Assembly: GCA_963556195.1 (NCBI GenBank)
Contig: OY744517.1
Coordinates: 152,508,882 to 152,572,881 of the forward strand
Length of the DNA: 64,000 bases
Direction: 5' to 3'
From: Sepiola atlantica
Taxonomy: Eukaryota; Mollusca; Cephalopoda; Sepiida; Sepiolidae
A program made the position numbers and the translations under genes. How positions within the stretch are numbered: the first letter of the stretch is position 1; the number at the start of each line of letters is the position of its first letter. The notes beneath the pieces were generated by a model. It saw nothing but the letters and a program-made list of their open reading frames with translations. It did no database searches and had not been told where the DNA came from. Shown here one piece after another: positions 23,345 to 38,257 of the stretch.

Positions 23345-26300
23345 AAGTACAAATATGGAAACTGCGAAAAATACGAGGATGATGAGATAAAATTTTATAA
23401 ATAAATATAAAATTATATAAAAAGATACATAATAAGATAAGAACAAATAGGAAACTGCGAAAGATGCGAGGATGGTAAGATAAAATTTTATAAATAAATA
23501 TAAAATTATATAAAAAGATTCATAATAAAATAAGAACAAATAGGAAACTGCAAAAGATACGAGGATGGTAAGATAAAATTTAATAAATAAATATAAAAAT
23601 ATAACAAGATTCATAATAAAATAAGAACAAATAGGAAACTGCGAAAGATACGAGGATGGTAAGGTAAAATTTTATAAATAAATATAAAATTATATAAAAA
23701 GATTGATAATAAAATAAGAACAAATAGGAAACTGCGAAAGACACGAGGATGGTAACATAAAATTATATAAATAAATATAAAATTATATAAAAAAATTCAT
23801 AAAATCATAAGAACAAATTCGAAACTGCGACAGATACGAGGATGAGAAGATAAAATGTTATAAATAAATATAAAATTATATAAAAATGTTCATAATAAAA
23901 TAAGAACAAATTCGAAACTGCGACAGATACGAGGATGAGAAGATAAAATTTTATAAATAAATATAAAATTATATAAAAAAATTCATAATAAAATAAGAAC
24001 AAATAGGAAACTGCGAAAGATACGAGGATGGTAAAATAAAATTTTGATAAATAAATATAAAATTATATAAGAAGATTCATAATAAAATAAGAACAAATAG
24101 GTAACTGCCTAAGATACGAGGATGGTAAGATAAAATTTTATAAATAAATATAAAATTATATAAAAAGATTCATAATAAAATAAGAACAAATAGGAAACTG
24201 CGAAAGATACGAGGATGGTAAGATAAAATGTTATTAATAAATATAAAATTATATAAAAAGATTCATAATAAAATAAAAACCAATTTGAAACTGCGAAAGA
24301 TACGAGGATGGTAAGATAAAATTTTATGAATAAATATAAAATTATATAAAAAGATTCATAATAAAATAAGAACAAATAGGAAACTGCGAAAGACACGAGG
24401 ATGGTAAGATAAAATTTTATAAATAAATATCAAATTATATAAAGGCATTCATAATAAAATAAGAACAAATAGGAAACTTCGAAAGATACGAGGATGGTAA
24501 GATAAAATGTTATAAATAAATATAAAATTATATAAAAAGATTCATAATAAAATAAGAACAAATAGGAAACTTCGAAAGATACGAGGATGGTGAGATAAAA
24601 TTTTATAAATAAATATAAAATTATATAAAGGCATTCATAATAAAATAAGAACAAATAGGAAACTGCGAAAGATACGACGATGGTAAGATGAAATTTTATA
24701 AATAAATATAAAATTATATAAAGGCATTCATAATAAAATAAGAACCAATTTGAAACTGCGAAAAGTTCGAGGATGGTAAGATAAAATTTTATAAATAAAT
24801 ATAAAATTATATAAAAAGATTCATAATAAAATAAGAACAAATTCGAAACTGCGACAGATACGAGGATGAGAAGATAAAATTTTATAAATAAATATAAAAT
24901 TATATAAAAATGTTCATAATAACATAAGAACAAATTCGAAACTGCGACAGATACGAGGATGAGAAGATAAAATTTTATAAATAAATATAAAATTATATAA
25001 AAAGATTCATAATAAAATAAGAACAAATAGGAAACAGCGAAAGATACGAGGATGGTAAAATAAAATTTTATAAATAAATATAAAATTATATAAGAAGATT
25101 CATAATAAAATAAGAACAAATAGGTAACTGCGAAAGATACGACGATGGTAAGATGAAATTTTATAAATAAATATAAAATTATATAAAGGCATTCATAATA
25201 AAATAAGAACAAATAGGAAACTGCGATAGATACGAGGAGGGTAAGATAAAATTTTATAAATAAATATAAAATTATATAAAAAGATTCATAATAAAATAAG
25301 AACAAATAGGAAACTGCGAAAGACACGACGAGTGTAAGATAAAAATTTATAAATAAATATAAAATTATATAAAAAGATTCATAATAAAATAAGAACAAAT
25401 AAGAAACTGCGGAAAATACGAGGATGGTAAGATAAAATTTTATAAATAAATATAAAATTATATACAAAGATTCATAATAAAATAAGTACAAATATGGCCC
25501 CTGCGAAAGATACGAGTATGATGAGATAAAATTTTATAAATAAATATAAAATTATATAAAAAGATACATAATAAGATAAGAACAAATAGGAAACTGCGAA
25601 AGATACGAGGATGGTAAGATAAAATTTTATAAATAAATATAAAATTATATAAAAAGATTCATAATAAAATAAGAACAAATAGGAAACTGCAAAAGATACG
25701 AGGATGGTAAGATAAAATTTAATAAATAAATATAAAAATATAACAAGATTCATAATAAAATAAGAACAAATAGGAAACTGCGAAAGATACGAGGATGGTA
25801 AGGTAAAATTTTATAAATAAATATAAAATTATATAAAAAGATTGATAATAAAATAAGAACAAATAGGAAACTGCGAAAGACACGAGGATGGTAACATAAA
25901 ATTATATAAATAAATATAAAATTATATAAAAAAATTCATAAAAATATAAGAACAAATTCGAAACTGCGACAGATACGAGGATGAGAAGATAAAATTTTAT
26001 AAATAAATATAAAATTATATAAAAAGATTCATAATAAAATAAGAACAAATAGGAAACTGCGAAAGATACGAGGATGGTAAAATAAAATTTTATAAATAAA
26101 TATAAAATTATATAAAGGCATTCATAATAAAATAAGAACAAATAGGAAACTGCGAAAGATACGACGATGGTAAGATGAAATTTTATAAATAAATATAAAA
26201 TTATATAAAGGCATTCATAATAAAATAAGAACCAATTTGAAACTGCGAAAAGTTCGAGGATGGTAAGATAAAATTTTATAAATAAATATAAAATTATATA

Positions 26301-27110
26301 AAAAGATTCATAATAAAATAAGAACAAATTCGAAACTGCGACAGATACGAGGATGAGAAGATAAAATTTTATAAATAAATATAAAATTATATAAAAATGT
26401 TCATAATAAAATAAGAACAAATTCGAAACTGCGACAGATACGAGGATGAGAAGATAAAATTTTATAAATAAATATAAAATTATATAAAAAGATTCATAAT
26501 AAAATAAGAACAAATAGGAAACAGCGAAAGATACGAGGATGGTAAAATAAAATTTTATAAATAAATATAAAATTATATAAGAAGATTCATAATAAAATAA
26601 GAACAAATAGGTAACTGCGAAAGATACGACGATGGGAAGATGAAATTTTGTAAATAAATATAAAATTATATAAAGGCATTCATAATAAAATAAGAACAAA
26701 TAGGAAACTGCGAAAGATACGAGGATGGTAAGATAAAATTTTATAAATAAATATAAAATTATATAAAAAGATTCATAATAAAATCCGAACAAATAGGAAA
26801 CTGTTAAAGACACGAGGATGGTAAGATAAAATTTGATAAATAAATATAAAATTATATAAAAAGATTCATAATAAAATAAGAACAAATAGGAAACTGCGAA
26901 AGACACGAGGAGTGTAAGATAAAAATTTATAAATAAATATAAAATTATATAAAAAGATTCATAATAAAATAAGAACAAATAAGAAACTGCGGAAAATACG
27001 AGGATGGTAAGATAAAATTTTATAAATAAATATAAAATTATATACAAAGATTCATAATAAAATAAGTACAAATATGGAAACTGCGAAAGATACGAGGATG
27101 ATGAGATAAA
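23345..27110. repeat. Higher-order repeat blocks marked by agtacaaatatgg
   Basis: The marker monomer pair (agtacaaatatgg followed by gatgatgag) occurs at about 8249, 9456, 13609, 17855, 23345, 25484 and 27064. 23345 to 25484 is 2139 bp, exactly 23 monomers, and 25484 to 27064 is 1580 bp, 17 monomers less one base. The following monomers repeat in the same order after each marker. Confidence 0.8.
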
Positions 27111-29911
27111 ATTTTATAAATAAATATAAAATCATATTAAAAGATACATAATAAGATAAGAACAAATAGGAAACTGCGAAAGATACGAGGATGGTAAGAT
27201 AAAATTTTATAAATAAATATAAAATTATATAAAAAGATTCATAATAAAATAAGAACAAATAGGAAACTGCAAAAGATACGAGGATGGTAAGATAAAATTT
27301 AATAAATAAATATAAAATTATATAAAAAGATTCATAATAAAATAAGAACAAATAGGTAACTGCGAAAGATACGAGGATGGTAAGGTAAAATTTTATAAAT
27401 AAATATAAAATTATATAAAAAGATTGATAATAAAATAAGAACAAATAGGAAACTGCGAAAGACACGAGGATGGTAACATGAAATTTTATAAATAAATATA
27501 AAATTATATAAAAAAATTCATAAAAATATAAGAACAAATTCGAAACTGCGACAGATACGAGGATGAGAAGATAAAATTTTATAAATAAATATAAAATTAT
27601 ATAAAAATGTTCATAATAAAATAAGAACAAATTCGAAACTGCGACAGATACGAGGATGAGAAGATAAAATTTTATAAATAAATATAAAATTATATAAAAA
27701 GATTCATAATAAAATAAGAACAAATAGGAAACTGCGAAAGATACGAGGATGGTAAAATAAAATTTTATAAATAAATATAAAATTATATAAGAAGATTCAT
27801 AATAAAATAAGAACAAATAGGTAACTGCGAAGGATACGACGATGGTAAGATGAAATTTTATAAATAAATATAAAATTATATAAAAAGATTCATAATAAAA
27901 TAAGAACAAATAGGAAACTGCGAAAGATACGAGGATGGTAAGATAAAATGTTATTAATAAATATAAAATTATATAAAAAGATTCATAATAAAATAAAAAC
28001 CAATTTGAAACTGCGAAAGATACGAGGATGGTAAGATAAAATTTTATGAATAAATATAAAATTATATAAAAAGATTCATAATAAAATAAGAACAAATAGG
28101 AAACTGCGAAATACACGAGGATGGTAAGATAAAATTTTATAAATAAATATCAAATTATATAAAGGCATTCATAATAAAATAAGAACAAATAGGAAACTTC
28201 GAAAGATACGAGGATGGTAAGATAAAATGTTATAAATAAATATAAAATCATATAAAAAGATTCATAATAAAATAAGAACAAATAGGAAACTTCGAAAGAT
28301 ACGAGGATGGTGAGATAAAATTTTATAAATAAATATAAAATTATATAAAGGCATTCATAATAAAATAAGAACAAATAGGAAACTGCGAAAGATACGAGGA
28401 TGGTAGGATAAAATTTTATAAATAAATATAAAATTATATAAAGGCATTCATAATAAAATGAGAACAAATAGGAAACTGCGAAAGATACGAGGATGGTAAG
28501 ATAAAATTTTATAAATAAATATAAAATTATATAAAAAGATTCATAATAAAATCAGAACTAATAGGAAACTGTTAAAGACACGAGGATGGTAAGATAAAAT
28601 TTTATAAATAAATATAAAATTATATAAAAAGATTCATAATAAAATAAGAACAAATAGAAACTGCGAAAGATACGAGGAGTGTAAGATAAAATTTTATAAA
28701 TAAATATAAAATTATATAAAAAGATTCATAATAAAATGAGAACAAATAGAAAACTGCGAAAGATACGAGGAGTGTAAGATAAAATTTTATAAATAAATAT
28801 AAAATTATATAAAAAGATTCATAATAAAATAAGAACAAATAGAAAACTGCGAAAGATTCGAGGATGGTAAGATGAAATTTTATAAATAAATATAAAATTA
28901 TATAAAAAGATTCATAATAAAATGAGAACAAATAGGAAACTGCGAAAGACACGAAGAGTGTAAGATAAAATTTTATAAATAAATATAAAATTATATAAAA
29001 AGATTCATAATAAAATAAGAACAAATAGGAAACTGCGAAAGACACGAGGAATGTAAGATAAAATTTTATAAATAAATATAAAATTATATAAAAAGATTCA
29101 TAATAAAATAACAAATAGAAAACTGCGAAAGATACGAGGATAGTAAGATAAAATTTCATAAATAAATATAAAATTATATAAAAAGATTCATAATAAAATA
29201 AGAACAAATAGAAACTGAGAAAGATACGAGGAGTGTAAGATAAAATTTTATAAATAAATATAAAATTATATAAAAAGATTCATAATAAAATAAGAACAAA
29301 TAGGAAACTGCGAAAGACACGAGGAGTGTAAGATAAAATTTTATAAATAAATATAAAATTATATAAAAAGATTTATAATAAAATAAGAACAAATAGAAAA
29401 CTGCGAAAGATACGAGGAGTGTAAGATAAAATTTTATAAATAAATATAAAATTATATAAAGGCAGTCATAATAAAATAAGAACAAATAGGAAACTGCGAA
29501 AGATACGAGGATGGTCGGATAAGATTTTATAAATAAATATAAAATTATATAAAGGCATTCATAATAAAATGAGAACAAATAGGAAACTGCGAAAGATACG
29601 AGGATGGTAAGATAAAATGTTATAAATAAATATAAAATTATATAAAAAGATTCATAATAAAATCAGAACTAATAGGAAACTGTTAAAGACACGAGGATGG
29701 TAAGGTAAAATTTTATAAATAAATATAAAATTATATAAAAAGATTCATAATAAAATAAGAACAAATAGGAAACTGCGAAAGACACGAGGAGTGTAACATA
29801 AAATTTTATGAATAAATATAAAATTATATAAAAAGATTCATAATAAAATAAGAACAAATAGAAAACTGCGAAATACACGAGGATGGTAAGATAACATTTT
29901 ATAAATAAATA

Positions 29912-32900
29912 TCAAATTATATAAAGGCGTTCATAATAAAATAAGAACAAATAGGAAACTTCGAAAGATACGAGGATGCTAAGATAAAATGTTATAAATA
30001 AATATAAAATTATATAAAAAGATTCATAATAAAATAAGAACAAATAGGAAACTTCGAAAGATACGAGGATGGTGAGATAAAATTTTATAAATAAATATAA
30101 AATTATATAAAGGCATTCATAATAAAATAAGAACAAATAGGAAACTGCGAAAGATACGAGGATGGTAAGATAAAATTTTATAAATAAATATAAAATTATA
30201 TAAAGGCATTCATAATAAAATGAGAACAAATAGGAAACTGCGAAAGACACGAGGATGGTAAGATAAAATTTTATAAATAAATATAAAATTATATAAAAAG
30301 ATTCATAATAAAATAAGAACAAATAGGAAACTGCGAAAGACACGAGGAGTGTAACATAAAATTTTATAAATAAATATAAAATTATATAAAAAGATTCATA
30401 ATAAAATAAGAACAAATAGGAAACTGCGAAAGACACGAGGAGTGTAAGATAAAATTTTATAAATAAATATGAAATTATATAAAAAGATTCATAATAAAAT
30501 AAGAACAAATAGAAAACTGCGAAAGATTCGAGGATGGTAAGATAAAATTTTATAAATAAATATAAAATTATATAAAAAGATTCATAATAAAATGAGAACA
30601 AATAGGAAACTGCGAAAAACACGAGGATGGTAAGATAAAATTTTATGAATAAATATAAAATTATATAAAAAGATTCATAATAAAATAAGAACTAATAGGA
30701 AACTGCGAAAGACACGAGGAATGTAAGATAAAATTTTATAAATAAATATAAAATTATATAAACAGATTCATAATAAAATAAGAACAAATAGAAAACTGCG
30801 AAAGATACGAGGATAGTAAGATAAAATTTCATAAATAAATATAAAATTATATAAAAAGATTCATAATAAAATAAGAACAAATAGAAAACTGCGAAAGACA
30901 CGAGGAGTGTAAGATAAAATTTTATAAATAAATATAAAATTATATAAAAAGATTCATAATAAAATAAGAACAAATAGGAAACTGCGAAAGACACGAGGAG
31001 TGTAAGATAAAATTTTATAAATAAATATAAAATTATATAAAAAGATTCATAATAAAATAAGAACAAATAGAAACTGCGAAAGATACGAGGAGTGTAAGAT
31101 AAAATTTTATAAATAAATATAAAATTATATAAAAAGATTCATAATAAAATGAGAACAAATAGAAAACTGCGAAAGATACGAGGATGGTAGGTAAAAATTT
31201 TATAAATAAATATAAAATTATATAAAATATTCATAATAAAATAAGAACAAATTGGAAACTGCGAAAGATACGAGGATGATAAGATAAAATTTTATAAATA
31301 AATATAAAATTATATAAAAAGATTCATAATAAAATAAGAACAAATAGGAAACTGCGAAAGACACGAAGAGTGTAAGATAAAATTTTATAAATAAATATAA
31401 AATTATATAAAAAGATTCATAATAAAATAAGAACAAATAGGAAACTGCGAAAGACACGAGGAGTGTAAGATAAAATTTTATAAATAAATATAAAATTATA
31501 TAAAAAGATTCATAATAAAATAAGAACAAATAGAAAACTGCGAAAGATACGAGGAGTGTAAGATAAAATTTTATAAATAAATATAAAATTATATAAAGGC
31601 AGTCATAATAAAATAAGAACAAATAGGAAACTGCGAAAGATACGAGGATGGTAGGATAACATTTTATAAATAAATATAAAATTATATAAAGGCATTCATA
31701 ATAAAATGAGAACAAATAGGAAACTGCGAAAGATACGAGGATGGTAAGATAAAATTTTATAAATAAATATAAAATTATATAAAAAGATTCATAATAAAAT
31801 CAGAACTAATAGGAAACTGTTAAAGACACGAGGATGGTAAGATAAAATTTTATAAATAAATATAAAATTATATAAAAAGATTCATAATAAAATAAGAACA
31901 AATAGGAAACTGCGAAAGACACGAGGAGTGTAACATAAAATTTTATAAATAAATATAAAATTATATAAAAAGATTCATAATAAAATAAGAACAAATAGGA
32001 AACTGCGAAAGACACGAGGAGTGTAAGATAAAATTTTATAAATAAATATGAAATTATATAAAAAGATTCATAATAAAATAAGAACAAATAGAAAACTGCG
32101 AAAGATTCGAGGATGGTAAGATAAAATTTTATAAATAAATATAAAATTATATAAAAAGATTCATAATAAAATGAGAACAAATAGGAAACTGCGAAAAACA
32201 CGAGGAGTGTAAGAAAAAATTTTATAAATAAATATAAAATTATATAAAAAGATTCATAATAAAATAAGAACTAATAGGAAACTGCGAAAGACACGAGGAA
32301 TGTAAGATAAAATTTTATAAATAAATATAAAATTATATAAAAAGATTCATAATAAAATAAGAACAAATAGAAAACTGCGAAAGATACGAGGATAGTTAGA
32401 TAAAATTTCATAAATAAATATAAAATTATATAAAAAAATTCATAAAAATATAAGAACAAATTCGAAACTGCGACAGATACGAGGATGAGAAGATAAAATT
32501 TTATAAATAAATATAAAATTATATAAAAATGTTCATAATAAAATAAGAACAAATTCGAAACTGCGACAGATACGAGGATGAGAAGATAAAATTTTATAAA
32601 TAAATATAAAATTATATAAAAAGATTCATAATAAAATAAGAACAAATAGGAAACTGCGAAAGACACGAGGATGGTAAGATAAAATTTTATAAATAAATAT
32701 AAAATTATATAAAAAGATTCATAATAAAATAAGAACAAATAGGAAACTGCGAAAGATACGAGGATGGTAAGATAAAATTTTATAAATAAATATAAAATTA
32801 TATAAAAAGATTCATAATAAAATAAGAACAAATAGGAAACTGCGAAAGATACGAGGATGGTAAGATAAAATGTTATTAATAAATATAAAATTATATAAAA

Positions 32901-33781
32901 CATTCATAATAAAATAAAAACCAATTTGAAACTGCGAAAGATACGAGGATGGTAAGATAAAATTTTATGAATAAATATAAAATTATATAAAAAGATTCAT
33001 AATAAAATAAGAACAAATAGAAAACTGCGAAATACACGAGGATGGTAAGATAACATTTTATAAATAAATATCAAATTATATAAAGGCGTTCATAATAAAA
33101 TAAGAACAAATAGGAAACTTCGAAAGATACGAGGATGGTAAGATAAAATGTTATAAATAAATATAAAATTATATAAAAAGATTCATAATAAAATAAGAAC
33201 AAATAGGAAACTTCGAAAGATACGAGGATGGTGAGATAAAATTTTATAAATAAATATAAAATTATATAAAGGCATTCATAATAAAATAAGAACAAATAGG
33301 AAACTGCGAAAGATACGAGGATGGTAAAATAAAATTTTATAAATAAATATAAAATTATATAAAGGCATTCATAATAAAATGAGAACAAATAGGAAACTGC
33401 GAAAGACACGAGGCTGGTAAGATAAAATTTTATAAATAAATATAAAATTATATAAAAAGATTCATAATAAAATAAGAACAAATAGGAAACTGCGAAAGAC
33501 ACGAGGAGTGTAACATAAAATTTTATAAATAAATATAAAATTATATAAAAAGATTCATAATAAAATAAGAACAAATAGGAAACTGCGAAAGACACGAGGA
33601 GTGTAAGATAAAATTTTATAAATAAATATGAAATTATATAAAAAGATTCATAATAAAATAAGAACAAATAGAAAACTGCGAAAGATTCGAGGATGGTAAG
33701 ATAAAATTTTATAAATAAATATAAAATTATATAAAAAGATTCATAATAAAATGAGAACAAATAGGAAACTGCGAAAAACAC
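29912..33781. repeat. Higher-order repeat pair spaced 3159 bp, with an extra partial copy
   Basis: Blocks 29912-30622 and 33071-33781 translate to 236-residue strings that differ at only three residues. A third copy of part of the block lies at 31806-32201. The spacing of 3159 bp is 34 monomers less 3 bp, which matches the presence of a 3-bp-shortened unit. Confidence 0.85.
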
Positions 33782-35822
33782 GAGGAGTGTAAGATAAAAT
33801 TTTATAAATAAATATAAAATTATATAAAAAGATTCATAATAAAATAAGAACTAATAGGAAACTGCGAAAGACACGAGGAATGTAAGATAAAATTTTATAA
33901 ATAAATATAAAATTATATAAAAAGATTCATAATAAAATAAGAACAAATAGAAAACTGCGAAAGATACGAGGATAGTAAGATAAAATTTCATAAATAAATA
34001 TAAAATTATATAAAAAGATTCATAATAAAATAAGAACAAATAGAAAACTGCGAAAGACACGAGGAGTGTAAGATAAAATTTTATAAATAAATATAAAATT
34101 ATATAAAAAGATTCATAATAAAATAAGAACAAATAGGAAACTGCGAAAGACACGAGGAGTGTAAGATAAAATTTTATAAATAAATATAAAATTATATAAA
34201 AAGATTCATAATAAAATAAGAACAAATAGGAAACTGCGAAAGACACGAGGAGTGTAAGATAAAATTTTATAAATAAATATAAAATTATATAAAAAGATTC
34301 ATAATAAAATAAGAACAAATAGAAAACTGCGAAAGATACGAGGAGTGTAAGATAAAATTTTATAAATGAATATAAAATTATATAAAAAGATTCATAATAA
34401 AATGAGAACAAATAGAAAACTGCGAAAGATACGAGGATGGTATGTAAAATTCTTATAAATAAATATAAAATTATATAAAATATTCATAATAAAATAAGAA
34501 CAAATTGGAAACTGCGAAAGATACGAGGATGATCAGATAAAATTTAATAAATAAATATAAAATTATATAAAAAGATTCATAATAAAATAAGAACAAATAG
34601 GAAACTGCGAAAGACACGAAGAGTTTAAGATAAAATTTTATAAATAAATATAAAATTATATAAAAAGATTCATAATAAAATAAGAACAAATAGGAAACTG
34701 CGAAAGACACGAGGAGTGTAAGATAAAATTTTATAAATTAATATAAAATTATATAAAAAGATTCATAATAAAATAAGAACAAATAGAAACTGCGAAAGAT
34801 ACGAGGAGTGTAAGATAAAATTTTATAAATAAATATAAAATTATATAAAAAGATTCATAATAAAATGAGAACAAATAGAAAACTGCGAAAGATACGAGGA
34901 TGGTAGGTAAAAATTTTATAAATAAATATAAAATTATATAAAATATTCATAATAAAATAAGAACAAATTGGAAACTGCGAAAGATACGAGGATGATAAGA
35001 TAAAATTTTATAAATAAATATAAAATTATATAAAAAGATTCATAATAAAATAAGAACAAATAGGAAACTGCGAAAGACACGAAGAGTGTAAGATAAAATT
35101 TTATAAATAAATATAAAATTATATAAAAAGATTCATAATAAAATAAGAACAAATAGGAAACTGCGAAAGACACGAGGAGTGTAAGATAAAATTTTATAAA
35201 TAAATATAAAATTATATAAAAAGATTCATAATAAAATAAGAACAAATAGAAAACTGCGAAAGATACGAGGAGTGTAAGATAAAATTTTATAAATAAATAT
35301 AAAATTATATAAAAAGATTCATAATAAAATGAGAACAAATAGAAAACTGCGAAAGATACGAGGATGGTAGGTAGAATTTTATAAATAAATATAAAATTAT
35401 ATAAAAAGATTCATAATAAAATAAGAACAAATAGAAAACTGCGAAAGATACGAGGAGTGTAAGATAAAATTTTATAAATAAATATAAAATTATATAAAAA
35501 GATTCATAATAAAATGAGAACAAATAGAAAACTGCGAAAGATACGAGGATGGTAGGTAAAAATTTTATAAATAAATATAAAATTATATAAAAAGATTCAT
35601 AATAAAATAAGAACAAAAAGGAAACTACGAAAGACACGAGGAGTGTAAGATAACATTTTATAAATAAATATAAAATTATATAAAAAGATTCATAATAAAA
35701 TAAGAACAAATAGAAAACTGCGAAAGATACGAGGATGGTAAGATAACATTTTATAAATAAATATAAAATTATATAAAAAGATTCATAATAAAATAAGAAC
35801 AAATAGGAAACTGCGAAAGACA

Positions 35823-36060
35823 CGTAGAAGGCTAACATGAAACGGTTAAAATAAGGATAAAATTATAATTTTAAAATACATGATGAAATAAGAAAAATAT
35901 AAAAAAACTGCGAAAGACACGTAAAATGATGAAATAAAATGGTATGAATTAGGATAAAACTATATAAAAAAAATATAAAAGAAAATAAGGAAAAAATAGG
36001 AAACTGCTAAAGACACGTAAAATGAGAACATAAAATGCTAAAAATAACGATGTCTTGAAA
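35823..36060. repeat. Right decayed shoulder of the satellite
   Basis: Two to three diverged monomers (gaaagacacgtaaaatgatg, gctaaagacacgtaaaatga), resembling the left shoulder more than the core. They then lose similarity near 36050. Confidence 0.85.
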
Positions 36061-36464
36061 CCATGAAACAACAAAACAAAATTTTAGACATTTTCAAGAT
36101 AAAAAAACATGTAATAGATTTTCTATTTAAGTATGAATAAAGACACATGGTTTAGTGAAGTTATATCTTAATTGTAATCCTTGTAAGCAGTGATAAAGCT
36201 TGCGTAAAGCTGTTCTGTTCGGATAATTCATTTCACCAGTTCCGTGATGGGTATTGTTATAGTAATTGTATGAAAGAAATAATGAAGTAACGGTAGAATG
36301 AATATGAGAAGAAACGTGGACTAGTGACATAAAAACGGTAGAAATAATAACATTGTTCAAAATGTCGAATACTGAAGTAACGAGAAAATATAAACAGAAA
36401 CGTTGAAGAAAAACGGCGTAACGATACAATGAGAATCAGATAAATAAATATAGAAAATGTACGG
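36061..36464. other. Non-coding spacer between the two arrays
   Basis: Mixed sequence with scattered satellite-like words (gaagtaacgagaaaatataa, gtagaaataataacattgtt), so probably decayed repeat. The minus ORF 36127-36429 has no recognised domain. A block at about 36200-36420, with ctgttctgttcggataattc and tgaagaaaaacgg, resembles 41080-41290. Confidence 0.5.
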
Positions 36465-38257
36465 AGAAAGGATAAACGTCACGATAATATTGGACAACAT
36501 GAAAATAATGTAACAATTGAATAGTTATAGATAGAGACAGAACATAGAATTAAAACCGGAAATGATAAAAGTAACGATAGTTTTGGATGAAATGAAAATA
36601 ATGTTACAACTGAATAGTTATGAATAGAGACAGAACATAGAATGAAAATCGGAAATAATAAAAGTAACTATAGTATTGGACAAAATGAAAATAATGTAAC
36701 AATTGAATGGTTATAAATAGAAACAGAACATAGAATGAAAACCGGAAATGATAAAAGTAACGATAGTATTGGATAAAATGAAAATAATGTAACAATTGAA
36801 TAGTTATAAATAGAGACAGAACATAGAATGAAAACCTGAAATGATAAAAGTAACGATAGTATTGGACAACATGTAAATTATGTGACAATTGAATGGTTAT
36901 AAATAGAGACAGAACATATAATGAAAATCGCAAATGATAAAAGTAACGATAGTATTGGACAAAATGAAAATAATGTAACAATTGAATAGTTATAAATAGA
37001 GACAGAACATAGAATGAAAACCTGAAATGATAAAAGTAACGATAGTATTGGACAAAATGAAAATAATGTAACAATTGAATGGTTATAAATAGAGACAGAA
37101 CATAGAATGAAAACCTGAAATGATAAAAGTAACGATAGTATTGGATAAAATGAAAATAATGTTACAATTGAATGGTTATAAATAGAGACAGAACATAGAA
37201 TGAAAATCGCAAATGATAAAAGTAACTATAGTATTGGACAAAATGAAAATAATGTAACAATTGAATGGTTATGAATAGAGACAGAACATAGAATGAAAAC
37301 CTGAAATGATAAAAGTAACGATAGTATTGGACAACATGTAAATTATGTGACAATTGAATGGTTATAAATAGAGACAGAACATATAATGAAAATCGCAAAT
37401 GATAAAAGTAACGATAGTATTGGATAAAATCAAAATAATGTAACAATTGAATAGTTATAAATAGAGACAGAACATAGAATGAAAACCGGAAATGATTAAA
37501 GTAACGATAGTATTGGATAAAATGAAAATAATGTTACAATTGAATGGTTATAAATAGAGACAGAACATAGAATGAAAATCGCAAATGATAAAAGTAACGA
37601 TAGTATTGGATAAAATGAAAATAATGTAACAATTAAATGGTTATAAATAGAGACAAAACATAGAATGAAAACTGGAAATGATAAAAGTAACGATAGTATT
37701 GGACAAAATGAAAATAATGTAACAATTGAATGGTTATAAATAGAGACAGAACATAGAATGAAAACCTGAAATGATTAAAGTAACGATAGTATTGGATAAA
37801 ATGAAAATAATGTTACAATTGAATGGTTATAAATAGAGACAGAACATAGAATGAAAATCGCAAATGATAAAAGTAACTATAGTATTGGACAAAATGAAAA
37901 TAATGTAACAATTGAATGGTTATGAATAGAGACAGAACATAGAATGAAAACCTGAAATGATAAAAGTAACGATAGTATTGGACAACATGTAAATTATGTG
38001 ACAATTGAATGGTTATAAATAGAGACAGAACATATAATGAAAATCGCAAATGATAAAAGTAACGATAGTATTGGATAAAATGAAAATAATGTAACAATTG
38101 AATAGTTATAAATAGAGACAGAACATAGAATGAAAACCGGAAATGATAAAAGTAACGATAGCGTTGTCTCAAATGAAAATAATCTAACAATTGAATTGTT
38201 ATAAAATTAGACAATACATAGAATGAAAACCTGAAATGATAAAAGTTACCATAGTAT
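36465..38257. repeat. Second 93-bp tandem array, sister family (about 19 monomers)
   Basis: Unit: ataaatagagacagaacata, gaatgaaaaccggaaatgat, aaaagtaacgatagtattgg, ataaaatgaaaataatgtaa, caattgaatggtt, which is 93 bp. A marker variant (acaacatgtaaattatgtga) recurs at 36866, 37331 and 37982, spacings of 465 and 651 bp, exactly five and seven monomers. The order of conserved words (gacac.tagaatga, then aaatgat, gata, ataatg) parallels the core satellite, so the two arrays appear to descend from one ancestral unit. Minus-strand ORFs are repeat translations. Confidence 0.93.

Larger units (their letters stand above)
13459..35822. repeat. 93-bp satellite core, right segment (about 240 monomers)
   Basis: Continues the array in phase after the target duplication. 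Monomer variants are common and recur in the same order: ggatggtaag versus ggagtgtaag; gcgacagatacgaggatgag with a following aatgttcat; aaaagttcgagg with aaccaatttg; aactgttaaagacacg; aaggcattcata for aaagattcata; agtacaaatatgg with gatgatgag. Some units carry small indels (a 3-bp loss at 28658 and 29113, a truncated unit near 17101). Order-preserving blocks indicate higher-order repeats. The minus-strand ORFs of up to 446 residues in this interval are translations of the repeat (31 residues per monomer) and are not annotated as genes. Confidence 0.96.

Noticed and set aside
8180..35822. CRISPR array
   Set aside because: The whole 93-bp unit repeats with no unique spacers, and the DNA is eukaryotic.
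8047..35838. Dozens of minus-strand ORFs with 31-residue hydrophobic repeats as membrane proteins
   Set aside because: They are exact translations of the 93-bp satellite. Openness follows from the monomer length and lack of stops, starts are arbitrary and there are no promoter or splice signals.
36604..38214. Minus-strand ORFs with repeated FYVLSLFITIQL strings
   Set aside because: Translations of the sister 93-bp array, not genes.
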